Origin: Bacteroides propionicigenes
GTDB lineage: Bacteria > Bacteroidota > Bacteroidia > Bacteroidales > Bacteroidaceae
Direction of reading: 5' to 3'
Length of the DNA stretch: 64,000 nucleotides
NCBI RefSeq assembly: GCF_018390535.1
Contig: NZ_JAHBBW010000004.1
Location: 1 to 64,000, forward strand
Made by a program: the position numbers and the translations under genes. The notes under the pieces were generated by a model, which did no database searches, was not told where the DNA came from, and saw only the letters and a program-made list of their open reading frames with translations. The first letter of the stretch is position 1. Each line of letters starts with the position of its first letter. Positions 21,743 to 30,486 of this stretch are shown here, piece by piece.

Positions 21743-21788
21743 CCCCTTCCACCCTTCCAAAACGTCCTATTTATAGGGGGATAGCGGG
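21743..21788 (-). repeat. Dispersed ~45-bp intergenic repeat, copy A
   Basis: Read on the - strand it contains CCCGCTAT, TATAAATAGGA and GGAAGGGTGGAAGGGG. A second copy of about 85% identity by eye lies on the + strand at 59511-59555. The rest of the 21345-21930 spacer holds the transposase remnant, the inverted repeat and the tRNA terminator. Confidence 0.7.
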
Positions 21789-21888
21789 CGTAAAAGGAAT
21801 GAAATAAAACTGTATTATTACATCAAACAAAATCCCCACGGACTTTCTACTGCTCCGTTAAGTTGAATATTTTCACCCTCTAAAAACA

Positions 21889-21927
21889 ATAAAAGGCAAG
21901 CAGTTTTATCGACTACTTGCCTTTTCT
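21889..21927 (-). terminator. Terminator of the tRNA-Arg gene
   Basis: AAAAGGCAAG (21891-21900) pairs with CTTGCCTTTT (21916-21925), extended by a mismatched CAG/CTA. On the - strand the hairpin follows the tRNA 3' end after a few bases and ends in a T-run. Confidence 0.8.
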
Positions 21928-21930
21928 TCG

Positions 21931-22004
<74 letters not shown>

Positions 22005-22020
22005 AGCCTTAATTGCGGTG

Positions 22021-22051
22021 CAAAGGTACGCTTTTTTATGAAAACTGCAAA
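22021..22051 (-). promoter_or_regulatory. Promoter of the tRNA-Arg gene
   Basis: On the - strand TTTG (22051-22048), a 19-bp spacer and TACCTTTG (22028-22021) give an exact Bacteroidetes promoter. The expected transcript start lies about 10 nt before the mature tRNA. Confidence 0.85.
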
Positions 22052-22233
22052 TATTATATTCAAAATATTTATTATCTGTATTAAAATGATAATATCTTGC
22101 ATAAAGAGTAAATAGTTGTATAATTGAAATACAACACATTAACTCCCATGAAGTCATTCTAAAGAATATACGAGTTATATGTCAGAAGAGTTTTTACAAT
22201 CCCTCTCCTATTTCGGTATCAATTATAATTGTA

Positions 22234-22416
22234 CTACAACTGATAATAGGTATCATTAGCCATAACAATTGCATCTTCCAAAGTACCTCCACTTTGTTCT
22301 ACAAATGCAATAACGGCATCTATAAATTCGTTGAAAGTGGCAACATCCTCACCGGCAATTTTTTCATTATAGTCTTCCTCTGTAAAATCCAAATTTTCTA
22401 TTAATTCTGTTTTCAT
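22234..22416 (-). CDS. Small acidic protein, 60 residues, unknown
   Basis: The ATG-initiated frame begins MKTELIENLDFTEEDYNEK and ends MANDTYYQL. It is strongly acidic, without a signal or membrane segment, and contains one Gly-Gly at residues 43-44 (EQSGGTLED). A -7-like TATTTTTG lies on its strand at 22474-22467. It stands alone in an AT-rich spacer with no export or modification gene nearby, so I make no functional claim. A precursor peptide, an antitoxin-like or a regulatory protein are all possible. Confidence 0.5.
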   Translation of the reverse strand: MKTELIENLDFTEEDYNEKIAGEDVATFNEFIDAVIAFVEQSGGTLEDAIVMANDTYYQL

Positions 22417-22702
22417 TTTTGTTTCAATGGTTATATTATAGTATCATTATTGAATACCTTTTTTTGCAAAAATAATATATCGTCTTGACTTCTTAGCTAT
22501 TATTTGCAAATAATATTTACCATTAAATTATATTCTAGCGAACAAAATTCAAACATAAACTTACTTATTAACAGCTATAATGTAATAGATTTCCAAGTAT
22601 TCTCAAGTTATTCAGAACAGTCTTAACAAATGTATATGTTTTTCCAAACGATTATTTAAATCAATATCATTCACATTCTGCTCTATCTATAATGTCAAGA
22701 TA
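22417..22702. other. AT-rich spacer
   Basis: It holds the -7-like box (22467-22474) and a 16-bp perfect palindrome ATTATTTGCAAATAAT at 22499-22514. Nothing else is recognisable; there is no clear terminator for the transporter operon that ends at 22703. Confidence 0.5.
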
Positions 22703-24160
22703 TCACAACCCAAGTGGTAGTTTACAGGCGTACCAAAGTACAAACAAAGCAGTCCAGGCAATAAGAATAGCCAACGAATATCTCCATGTATATTGAAGTA
22801 GTGAACCATATGTGGACTGCCTGTCGTATTGCTGCATATAGGTCAGCACAAGCGGCATATAGAACATAAAGGGGGTTATGGCATTCGTCGCGCTGTCACC
22901 AATACGATATGCACATTGCGTCATATCCGGTGAAATTCCCATACCGGCCAATACCGGAATAAAGATAAAAGACATAAACGCCCACTTCGACGTGGAGGAA
23001 ACCATTATAAGGTTGATAAGAGCAGTAAACAGAATGAATAATATCAATATCCACAAACTATCCAGTTGGGCAGAAGAGAGTGCATTCGCTCCCATTATTG
23101 CGATACATTTATCCAAATGGGAATACTCAAAGCAAGCAAACATCTGGGAAGCAAAAAAAGCAATGACAAAATAAACGCCCAATAGATTCATCGGTTGGGT
23201 CAGCCCCTCTATTACATCGTTGTCCGTACGATAACGCCCTGATGCAAATCCATATACCATTCCCATTAAACCGATACCCAAAGAGAGCAAAAACAAGATA
23301 CCTATAATGAAAGGTGAACGGATAAGCCCGCCGTTGACACCCCTCAAAATTCCCCATGAAGAGAATGTAGCCCACAGAACAAGCGTTGCATAAAGCAACC
23401 CTACAATTACCGCTCCCCACAAAGCCCTCTGTTCCTTACGAGAGAGCTGCTTATAACCGCAAAAAGCACTGTTCCCATTATATTTTCCCAAACTTGGCAA
23501 TAACTTTTTACGGGTGATGTAATAGATAATGAATATCAATAGAAAAGTAGATATACAAAAGAAATAATAATTGCATAGCGGTCCGACTCTTCCACCCGAT
23601 ACATTCGTCATATCAGAGGCCTCTTGTGTTGCAGCCGCAAGCATAGGGTCGAGCGTACTTAAAAGAATATTGGCACTATAACCACACGATACAGACACAT
23701 AGGATGCAATAATACCGCCTATGGGATGCAATCCCACTGAGTGAAACAATGTTGCGGCAATAGGCAGTAATATGATATATCCGGCATCCCCCACTACATT
23801 GGACAGCAATCCCAGAACAATAACACTAAGCACAATACGCCACGGATTATGTTCCCGGTTGCGTATGCCTTTGCGTATACACGCATCTATAAACCCCGAA
23901 TGCCGGGCAACCCCTATTCCGAACATCGCCACAATAACCAGTCCCAACGGAGCAAAACCGGTAAAGTTTGTCACCACATGGCGCAGCAACCAACGAATCC
24001 CTTCCGGGCTCAACAAACTTTGTACACGTATTTCCTCTCCGGTCTGAGGCAGACGCACGCTTAAACCGTAGACATCAAATATCCACGACAGAAAGATGAC
24101 TCCCAGCGTCAACAGGAAGAACATCGTTGCAGGATGGGGCATGCGCCATTTATTTCTCAT
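22703..24160 (-). CDS. AbgT-family transporter
   Basis: This is a 485-residue inner-membrane transporter with about a dozen hydrophobic helices. It belongs to the AbgT family (p-aminobenzoyl-glutamate uptake in E. coli; some members export sulfonamides), recognised by the N-terminal layout, TNFTGFAPLGLVIVAMFGIG near residue 65-85 and the C-terminal GDSATNAITPFMFYMPLVL. It starts 20 bp after the response regulator gene, itself downstream of the large sensor kinase, so all three are probably one transcript. The substrate is unproven. Confidence 0.88.
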   Translation of the reverse strand: MRNKWRMPHPATMFFLLTLGVIFLSWIFDVYGLSVRLPQTGEEIRVQSLLSPEGIRWLLRHVVTNFTGFAPLGLVIVAMFGIGVARHSGFIDACIRKGIRNREHNPWRIVLSVIVLGLLSNVVGDAGYIILLPIAATLFHSVGLHPIGGIIASYVSVSCGYSANILLSTLDPMLAAATQEASDMTNVSGGRVGPLCNYYFFCISTFLLIFIIYYITRKKLLPSLGKYNGNSAFCGYKQLSRKEQRALWGAVIVGLLYATLVLWATFSSWGILRGVNGGLIRSPFIIGILFLLSLGIGLMGMVYGFASGRYRTDNDVIEGLTQPMNLLGVYFVIAFFASQMFACFEYSHLDKCIAIMGANALSSAQLDSLWILILFILFTALINLIMVSSTSKWAFMSFIFIPVLAGMGISPDMTQCAYRIGDSATNAITPFMFYMPLVLTYMQQYDRQSTYGSLLQYTWRYSLAILIAWTALFVLWYACKLPLGL

Positions 24161-24180
24161 AGTTTCTCAGTGCCTCCGGA

Positions 24181-24909
24181 CTATTCATCGTCCGCTTCCA
24201 AGTTGTCAATATCAAGAATGCGCAGTTCAAGTGCACGCACAACAAGGCGCGTAGCGTTCACTCCCATCCGTTCGGAAGCCGAGAAAAGGCGTCCTACCAA
24301 ATCATTCTGCCGCTTCTCCAATGATTTCACTCCGAACGGCATTCCTTTCAGATTGGCAATCATTTCTTTGGTATATCCCAGGGCCAAATGGCGCAGAAAA
24401 CGTTCATCATATTCGTCTATATCGTAACTGATGACGGCTTCCTGCCGTTTCGCGTCATTTTGGACGGAAGTCTTAAAGCGTTCCACAATCTTCTCCAATA
24501 TGGGGTAATTAAAAACAAGTTTCTTGCCATCCATAACGGCTTGTACGTCCGTCTTTGTCAACAATTCTCCGGTTTTCAGGATGATACCGTCAGCTCCTGC
24601 ATCAAGAACATCCACCCATAGTTTCTCATTCAAAATCTCTCCGGTAAATATCAGCACGTGCACGCCGGGATACCGTTTAAAGATATTGCGGCAAATATCC
24701 ACACCGATAGTAGTAGAGCCACCCAAGCCTAAATCCAACAACACGAGATCAGGTACACCGGCTTCCATTAAGGTCCAGAACTCCTGTTCCGTCATGGCGG
24801 TACCGATAACTTCCGCATCCGGTATCTCATGGCGGAATATCTCTTCCGTACCTTTTAACTCCAGTTTTACGTCTTCTACAATGATGACTTTAAATTTCTT
24901 TGCTTTCAT
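24181..24909 (-). CDS. Response regulator with REC domain and atypical C-terminal HTH
   Basis: This is a 242-residue protein. The N-terminal receiver domain (about 6-130) has the acidic pocket VEDVKLE and phospho-acceptor D59 in DLVLLDLGLGG. The C-terminal part (about 160-235) has a helix-turn-helix-like region (LALGYTKEMIANLKGMPFGV) of the kind found in Bacteroidales regulators that sit next to DUF5112/5113 sensor proteins. It lies 64 bp downstream of the large sensor kinase gene and 20 bp upstream of the AbgT transporter gene, so it is the natural phosphorylation partner. DNA target unknown. Confidence 0.85.
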   Translation of the reverse strand: MKAKKFKVIIVEDVKLELKGTEEIFRHEIPDAEVIGTAMTEQEFWTLMEAGVPDLVLLDLGLGGSTTIGVDICRNIFKRYPGVHVLIFTGEILNEKLWVDVLDAGADGIILKTGELLTKTDVQAVMDGKKLVFNYPILEKIVERFKTSVQNDAKRQEAVISYDIDEYDERFLRHLALGYTKEMIANLKGMPFGVKSLEKRQNDLVGRLFSASERMGVNATRLVVRALELRILDIDNLEADDE

Positions 24910-24973
24910 ATTTCATATCTTTTCATCCTAACTTATTTTGATTTGCTCCGAGAAAAAACAATTATCCTCCGGG

Positions 24974-27900
24974 CTAAACTCTCTTTAGACAACGGGGCAA
25001 CGTAAAGTATACTGCAAATCCTCCCCCTTCCATCGGCTCTGCATTGATGCGGCATCCTCTCCTTCCTGCAAATTCATCATGGTCGCGAATAATCTGTTTA
25101 CATATCAGATATTCCGTACCATGCAACTCTCCCCTTTCACCTGCCGTCATACGTGCCAAGTCCGGGTAGAACAATTGGTTCAATTCTTCCTTTGTTTTCT
25201 CCCGCCGCATATCCGTAAAAAGGAAACGCACAAAATCATCTTCTACTGCACAAGTCAGGCAGATTTTTCCTGAAACAGATACAGACAGGGCTTCATCAAT
25301 CAGATTCTCCAGCAGAAAACGCAATTGATTCACATCTCCGACAACTGACTCATCCACTGCTTCCGCATTGAAAACAACGGAGGTGGAAACTCCCTTGCTT
25401 GCCTTGCGGAAATACTTCTCCGCAGCTTCCAGCAGTCCGGGTACAGGAATCACCGTACGCCTGAAAGTAACCTCCTCCAGCTGGCGGGACGCACATTGGC
25501 TCAAAATAGAGAATACGCCTTTATAATACTCTATCAGTTCACTGATGGCCGCCACAGTTTCCTGTTCTTCCGTTTCCGGCAATTCACCGGAACGGAGCCT
25601 GCCTATCAGCTGCTTTATCCTGTTGGGATAATAAATCGTCTCATGTTTGATGGTAGACAAACAATTGTCGAGCACCATATTCTGCACATGCAGCAAGCTA
25701 TCTTCCCATGATGCACGGCGTGCTTCATCCTGAGCCGTTTCGATATCCCGGTATTTTATGGCCAACTTCACCACCGCATTAAATACCACTATCGCAACGT
25801 AGCGGGCTATCAGTTCCAGCAGCAAACGGTCGGATTCTTGTTGCGCTTCACTTCTCACCAAACACAGCACTCCTATACATTGACTGGAATTTCCGGCTTT
25901 CACGACAAGAGGAAGCGCTTGCATTCCATTCTCCGACAAGTACATTTGCTCCTTAAAACAACGTTGCATCAGGTCTGTCCATGCAGGCTGCTGCCCCTCG
26001 GTTATTTCTTCCAGAGGATTGGCTGCGTATTCCAGTTTGCGGGCGGCTTCATTATATACAGCAATACCCAGCCGTTCTATGCCCAGCAACTCATTAACGG
26101 CATCGAACGCATTGTTCGCTATTTGTTGCGGAATATCTTTCAACGTATCTTCTTCCCGTTGCAGCATCTCCTCATTTTCAGATACAGGCATTACAGACGC
26201 AGTAAATACCTGTTTGTTGATTTCCAACACTTGTTCCAGATTCCAACGGTTCACCAACCTCCGGCGAAAATACAGGATGTAATACCCCAGACATAGCGTA
26301 ACCAGCAAAATAGCGACCAGTAAGATACTCACCATCTTATTATTCGTAGAACGTTCCAACTCACGACAGAAGCTCTCCAGAGACTGATCTTCACCCAGCA
26401 GCTTATACAAAGTAGTATAAGCGCTATTATTATAATTGTAATTATCCCATTGCTTCAAGGCGAGAAACGCCACAGCCGCCTCATTCCTAATATCCAGTAT
26501 CACATGAAAATCGGAATTGAACATCTCGTTCCACCAGTCCAGTTCGGCAGGCATATCATTCCCCGTTAAAGTCATATAGCGGTCCGGTTGCCCGGCATAC
26601 TTCCTATAATGTTCATTCAGGCAAGTCATTGCGGAATCTATATATTGCAAAGCCATTGCAAATTCGCCGTCCACATTACAGTAGTACGCTTCATTGGCAT
26701 AATCGGAAGCCCGGTCCAGCAAAACCCCGTATTCTTCCTGCAAAGCCAATGTCAACGAATCCGTAAGAGTGTCCATAGGCACATCATCGCCGGCTGCCTT
26801 CGTACAGGAAGCCACACTCACAGACAGTACCAGCAACATCATTGTCAGAACCTTGCGTACACCGGTAGGCAGTCTGAAGTAAAAACGGCTGCCCTGTCCC
26901 AATGTGCTTTCCACATTGAACAGGCACACATTGAAAATCGGGTTCGTTTTCTTATACTTCTCAATGATGCCCTTACAGTTCATCAAGCCGAATCCGCTAC
27001 CTTTGTTCTTCCTCAATTCCTCCCGGTCGGACGCATCTTTCATACCGATAGCTTTGGAGTCATACACTTTCTCTCCTACGATGCGGGTAACATCTTCCGG
27101 AGACAGGCCACACCCGTTATCTTCAACGGATATTTCCACGCAGTCATTCTCCTTACGGGCATAAACCCTTACCTTTCCTCCTTTAGGAGTATATTTGCGC
27201 GCATTTTCAGCCAGTGTATTTATCATAAAGAGAGTCAATGCCCTGTCTGCCTTCACGCAAGCATCGGTCGGTTGCACTTCCAAATCCAGTTGTTTCATTT
27301 CAAAAGCCCGGCTTCCTTTCCTCAACAGTTCGAAGAGTTCATTCAGTTCAAATGCTTCAATGTTCAGGCTCAACGTACCTTGCTTCATCTTAATCCACAA
27401 AGCCAAAATATCGTTGTACTCGTTAATCGTGGTGACAAGCTCGTCAATATACTGATACTTCTCTTTTTTGATAGTTTCGTCATGGATATACCCCATGCGC
27501 ACCAGCTTGTGCACCTCGTTCAGAATACGGTCAATATACGGATGAATACCGTTCACAATAGACAGACAAGCCTTTTTTATCAGATTCTGCCGTTTGTTTC
27601 CGGCGATGTGCTGTTCGTGGATATAACGTTGTTTTTCCAGCCTGCGCTGTTCCTCGCCGAGGGAGATGGAAGTCATTCCGTTGTCCAGCGCCCATTGTAT
27701 ATAAGGGTTGATTACTTGCATCATAGCCTGTTCATCTTTCCCCATGCGCTGTACGAATACCAGTTTTCTATCTTTAATAGATATATCTTCTGTACCGAAT
27801 AAGTCTTTCAGCTCAGGACGTACTGCCGCTAAAATCGCATCCGTTATATCCTCCTCGGTTTGTGCATCGGCGGGGATAGATGCAGTTATCCCCTGACATA

Positions 27901-29335
27901 TATCCAGCATGGATTGCAAGCGGCGCAGATGTAATTTGTTGCGTATTTTGGAGCGTTTATTAAAGAACCAAAAGAATATCAATACCCAAATAACTCCCGT
28001 AATCACAAAGAAAAGCAAAAAGTTCAGTTGTCCCGCCTCCTTCTCCAATGCTTGGTAGCGGCTTTCCAGTTCTTTGTCCTGACGGGTATCTTCCAGAATA
28101 TCCAAATAGATATTCCTGTTATAGTCGGAATATTCTTTCATCTCCAGTCCGGCATATGTCACGCTCAGTTGTTCTCGTATTCTTGAAATCCACTCGGGCA
28201 CGGTCTTCAGTTTCTGTTGAATCCACGACTTCTCCGCGCATATCGTATCACGGCGGTCATATGCCTTCAGCCAATCCAAGCTGTCGTGACAATCGTAAAA
28301 GCGTCGATGATGATCGTTCACACATTCCAGAGCACGTGTCAATGTGTCCAAAGCCTGTCCATACTCCCCGTGTGCATTCAGATACTTCCCGATAGACACA
28401 TAAGCGCCTGCTATCTGGTAAATGTCATTGTATTGCCGGAACTTCTCCAAAGCCAATTGTCCCAACCGCATGGGCAATAAAGAATCCATCGGCTCGCCAA
28501 ACTGCTTCAGAGCGTGCGAACGACGTCCTTGAAAAAATTCATAATCATCCGGCGAAGCCGTCAGGTTTGCCAGACCTTGCACACCGTTCCCCTCAAAATA
28601 CAAATACCCTTTTCTGGAAGCCAGCCTCCAAGTAGTATAAAGTTCGTCAAATTCCCTTAGACGACGCTCATCCGGCGTCTCGCCTTCGCACAAAGAAGCC
28701 GAACCTTTTATATAGTGATAATACAATAACTGGTTGGTATCTGTTGCCAGTTCCTCGTTCTCCGACACCTCATTTATGGATGCCAGAGCTTCCGGACGCT
28801 GTTGCAGATAATAATAGTATACGGCAGATACAATATAGAACTCCGACCGCGCATAACTCAGGCGCATTCGCTCATGCCTGTCTGCAAACAGGTTATTATC
28901 CTCCGCAATACGCTTCATACGGCGTACGGCGCTATTTCGATAATCATAAAATTCCTTGTTCAGCGCTGTCCGTTGATAAATCTTCATCAAACCGATATCG
29001 GCGATAAGAAGTTCCAACTCGTTCTTTGTCAGATTGTACACTTCCTGATGATACCTCTCGGCCTGTTCAAAATCCATACGCATAAAGGCGCAGAATCCCA
29101 AGTTATTACAGGCTTCGGCCTTTCCCTGCCTGTAAAGTTCCGCCTCTTGATAGGCCCTTGAAGCCGCATGGAACGATGAATCCAGATTTTTATATCGATA
29201 GGAGTATGCCGCCTGATTCAAGGAGTCAATCAGGTGCACCTCCTTTGTGGGAGCCGTACCCACGCACGAAACAAATGCCGTACCAACCAAGTATAGCATT
29301 CCCACCGACAATAATATAGATGAAAGGCGTTTCAC
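24974..29335 (-). CDS. Tandem double sensor histidine kinase (DUF5112/DUF5113-type), 1453 residues
   Basis: Order of parts: a lipoprotein-like signal (1-24, FVSC); a periplasmic TPR-like helical domain (30-430); a membrane helix (437-457); a cytoplasmic kinase with H-box-like VNGIHPYID (594-602), N-box NTLAENARKYT (706-716), G1 DNGCGL (739-744) and G2 KGSGFGL (778-784). A second hydrophobic signal-like segment follows (827-844, ending VASC), then a periplasmic domain (845-1000), a membrane helix (1001-1023), a GAF-like domain (about 1075-1185), a second H-box-like IKHETIYYP (1229-1237) and a degenerate ATPase with an N-box-like ENLIDEAL but no proper G1. It resembles Bacteroides proteins carrying DUF5112 and DUF5113. 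The paired regulator and an AbgT transporter follow. The signal sensed is unknown. Confidence 0.85.
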   Translation of the reverse strand: MKRLSSILLSVGMLYLVGTAFVSCVGTAPTKEVHLIDSLNQAAYSYRYKNLDSSFHAASRAYQEAELYRQGKAEACNNLGFCAFMRMDFEQAERYHQEVYNLTKNELELLIADIGLMKIYQRTALNKEFYDYRNSAVRRMKRIAEDNNLFADRHERMRLSYARSEFYIVSAVYYYYLQQRPEALASINEVSENEELATDTNQLLYYHYIKGSASLCEGETPDERRLREFDELYTTWRLASRKGYLYFEGNGVQGLANLTASPDDYEFFQGRRSHALKQFGEPMDSLLPMRLGQLALEKFRQYNDIYQIAGAYVSIGKYLNAHGEYGQALDTLTRALECVNDHHRRFYDCHDSLDWLKAYDRRDTICAEKSWIQQKLKTVPEWISRIREQLSVTYAGLEMKEYSDYNRNIYLDILEDTRQDKELESRYQALEKEAGQLNFLLFFVITGVIWVLIFFWFFNKRSKIRNKLHLRRLQSMLDICQGITASIPADAQTEEDITDAILAAVRPELKDLFGTEDISIKDRKLVFVQRMGKDEQAMMQVINPYIQWALDNGMTSISLGEEQRRLEKQRYIHEQHIAGNKRQNLIKKACLSIVNGIHPYIDRILNEVHKLVRMGYIHDETIKKEKYQYIDELVTTINEYNDILALWIKMKQGTLSLNIEAFELNELFELLRKGSRAFEMKQLDLEVQPTDACVKADRALTLFMINTLAENARKYTPKGGKVRVYARKENDCVEISVEDNGCGLSPEDVTRIVGEKVYDSKAIGMKDASDREELRKNKGSGFGLMNCKGIIEKYKKTNPIFNVCLFNVESTLGQGSRFYFRLPTGVRKVLTMMLLVLSVSVASCTKAAGDDVPMDTLTDSLTLALQEEYGVLLDRASDYANEAYYCNVDGEFAMALQYIDSAMTCLNEHYRKYAGQPDRYMTLTGNDMPAELDWWNEMFNSDFHVILDIRNEAAVAFLALKQWDNYNYNNSAYTTLYKLLGEDQSLESFCRELERSTNNKMVSILLVAILLVTLCLGYYILYFRRRLVNRWNLEQVLEINKQVFTASVMPVSENEEMLQREEDTLKDIPQQIANNAFDAVNELLGIERLGIAVYNEAARKLEYAANPLEEITEGQQPAWTDLMQRCFKEQMYLSENGMQALPLVVKAGNSSQCIGVLCLVRSEAQQESDRLLLELIARYVAIVVFNAVVKLAIKYRDIETAQDEARRASWEDSLLHVQNMVLDNCLSTIKHETIYYPNRIKQLIGRLRSGELPETEEQETVAAISELIEYYKGVFSILSQCASRQLEEVTFRRTVIPVPGLLEAAEKYFRKASKGVSTSVVFNAEAVDESVVGDVNQLRFLLENLIDEALSVSVSGKICLTCAVEDDFVRFLFTDMRREKTKEELNQLFYPDLARMTAGERGELHGTEYLICKQIIRDHDEFAGRRGCRINAEPMEGGGFAVYFTLPRCLKRV

Positions 29336-29390
29336 AAAGCAAAGCTACAAATAAATCCGGTAAAGAAAAATATTTTTTCTACAATAAGTC

Positions 29391-29422
29391 TTGTATTATG
29401 TAGCGGGAAATTCATACCTTTG
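29391..29422 (+). promoter_or_regulatory. Promoter of prs
   Basis: TTG (29391-29393) is followed after 21 bp by TACCTTTG (29415-29422), a good Bacteroidetes -7 box, 37 bp before the prs start codon. Confidence 0.7.
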
Positions 29423-29458
29423 CATGCAAATTAATAAATAGGTAACATCTATTACAAA

Positions 29459-30397
29459 ATGAGCGAAAAAGCACCCTTTATGGTATTCTCAGGAACAAAC
29501 TCGAGATACCTTGCAGAAAAAATCTGCGCCAGCCTTGATTGCCCCTTAGGAAAGATGAACATCACCCACTTTGCTGATGGTGAATTCGCCGTTTCTTATG
29601 AAGAGTCTATCCGTGGCGCAAACGTATTCCTGGTTCAATCCACTTTCCCTAATTCCGACAATTTGATGGAACTTCTGCTGATGGTTGATGCGGCCAAAAG
29701 AGCATCTGCCAAAAGTGTAATTGCAGTTATTCCTTATTTTGGTTGGGCACGTCAAGACAGAAAAGACAAACCTCGTGTTTCCATCGGCGCCAAGCTGGTA
29801 GCCGACCTGCTCTCTGTTGCAGGTATCGACCGTTTGATTACTATGGATCTCCATGCTGACCAGATTCAAGGTTTCTTCAACATTCCGGTTGACCATCTGT
29901 ATGCATCGGCAGTATTCCTTCCTTATATCGAATCATTAAAGCTGGATGATCTTGTTATTGCAACCCCCGACGTAGGCGGTTCAAAACGTGCCAGCACATT
30001 CTCCAAATACCTCGGTGTACCATTGGTTTTGTGCAACAAAACGCGCGAAAAGGCGAACGTAGTTGCCACCATGCAGATTATCGGCGATGTACAAGGCAAG
30101 AATGTCGTATTGGTAGATGACATCGTAGATACGGCAGGCACTATTACCAAAGCAGCCAATATCATGATGGAGGCCGGTGCCAAGTCCGTACGTGCCATTG
30201 CCAGCCACTGCGTAATGTCCGACCCCGCATCATTCCGTGTACAAGAATCCGGTTTGACGGAAATGGTTTTCACAGACAGTATTCCTTATGCCAAGAAGTG
30301 CGCTAAAGTTAAGCAATTAAGTATTGCCGATATGTTTGCCGAAACTATCAGAAGAGTAATGTCAAACGAATCCATCAGTTCTCAATACATTATTTGA
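29459..30397 (+). CDS. prs: Ribose-phosphate pyrophosphokinase
   Basis: It makes PRPP from ribose-5-phosphate and ATP for nucleotide, His and Trp synthesis, in the cytoplasm. The 312-residue protein has the usual family length, with the class I signature DLHADQIQGFF (about 132-142), the ATP-loop region FGWARQDRK (about 97-105) and the PRPP-binding loop VLVDDIVDTAGT (about 219-230). Start and promoter agree. A strong bidirectional terminator separates it from the convergent MORN gene. Confidence 0.97.
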   Translation: MSEKAPFMVFSGTNSRYLAEKICASLDCPLGKMNITHFADGEFAVSYEESIRGANVFLVQSTFPNSDNLMELLLMVDAAKRASAKSVIAVIPYFGWARQDRKDKPRVSIGAKLVADLLSVAGIDRLITMDLHADQIQGFFNIPVDHLYASAVFLPYIESLKLDDLVIATPDVGGSKRASTFSKYLGVPLVLCNKTREKANVVATMQIIGDVQGKNVVLVDDIVDTAGTITKAANIMMEAGAKSVRAIASHCVMSDPASFRVQESGLTEMVFTDSIPYAKKCAKVKQLSIADMFAETIRRVMSNESISSQYII

Positions 30398-30415
30398 GAA
30401 TAAAAAATTGAAAAT

Positions 30416-30468
30416 AAAAAAAGAGAGAGGGCTGCGCAATGAAACTGTGCAGCCCTCTCTCTTTTTTT
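30416..30468. terminator. Bidirectional terminator between prs and the MORN gene
   Basis: AAGAGAGAGGGCTGC (30421-30435) pairs perfectly with GCAGCCCTCTCTCTT (30449-30463); A-runs and T-runs flank both ends, so it can stop both transcripts. Confidence 0.92.
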
Positions 30469-30486
30469 ATTCTCAATTCTCAATTC

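Noticed and set aside
21661..21790. Integration (att) site at the tRNA-Arg 3' end
   Set aside because: No integrase or duplicated tRNA 3' segment is visible; the nearby repeats do not match the tRNA sequence.
26588..27802. 404-codon open frame on the + strand
   Set aside because: It is antisense to the large sensor kinase, with low-complexity composition and no signal, start context or domain.
29340..29347. TAGCTTTG as promoter of the sensor kinase
   Set aside because: It would place the transcript start at the start codon itself and has no -33 partner; left unassigned.
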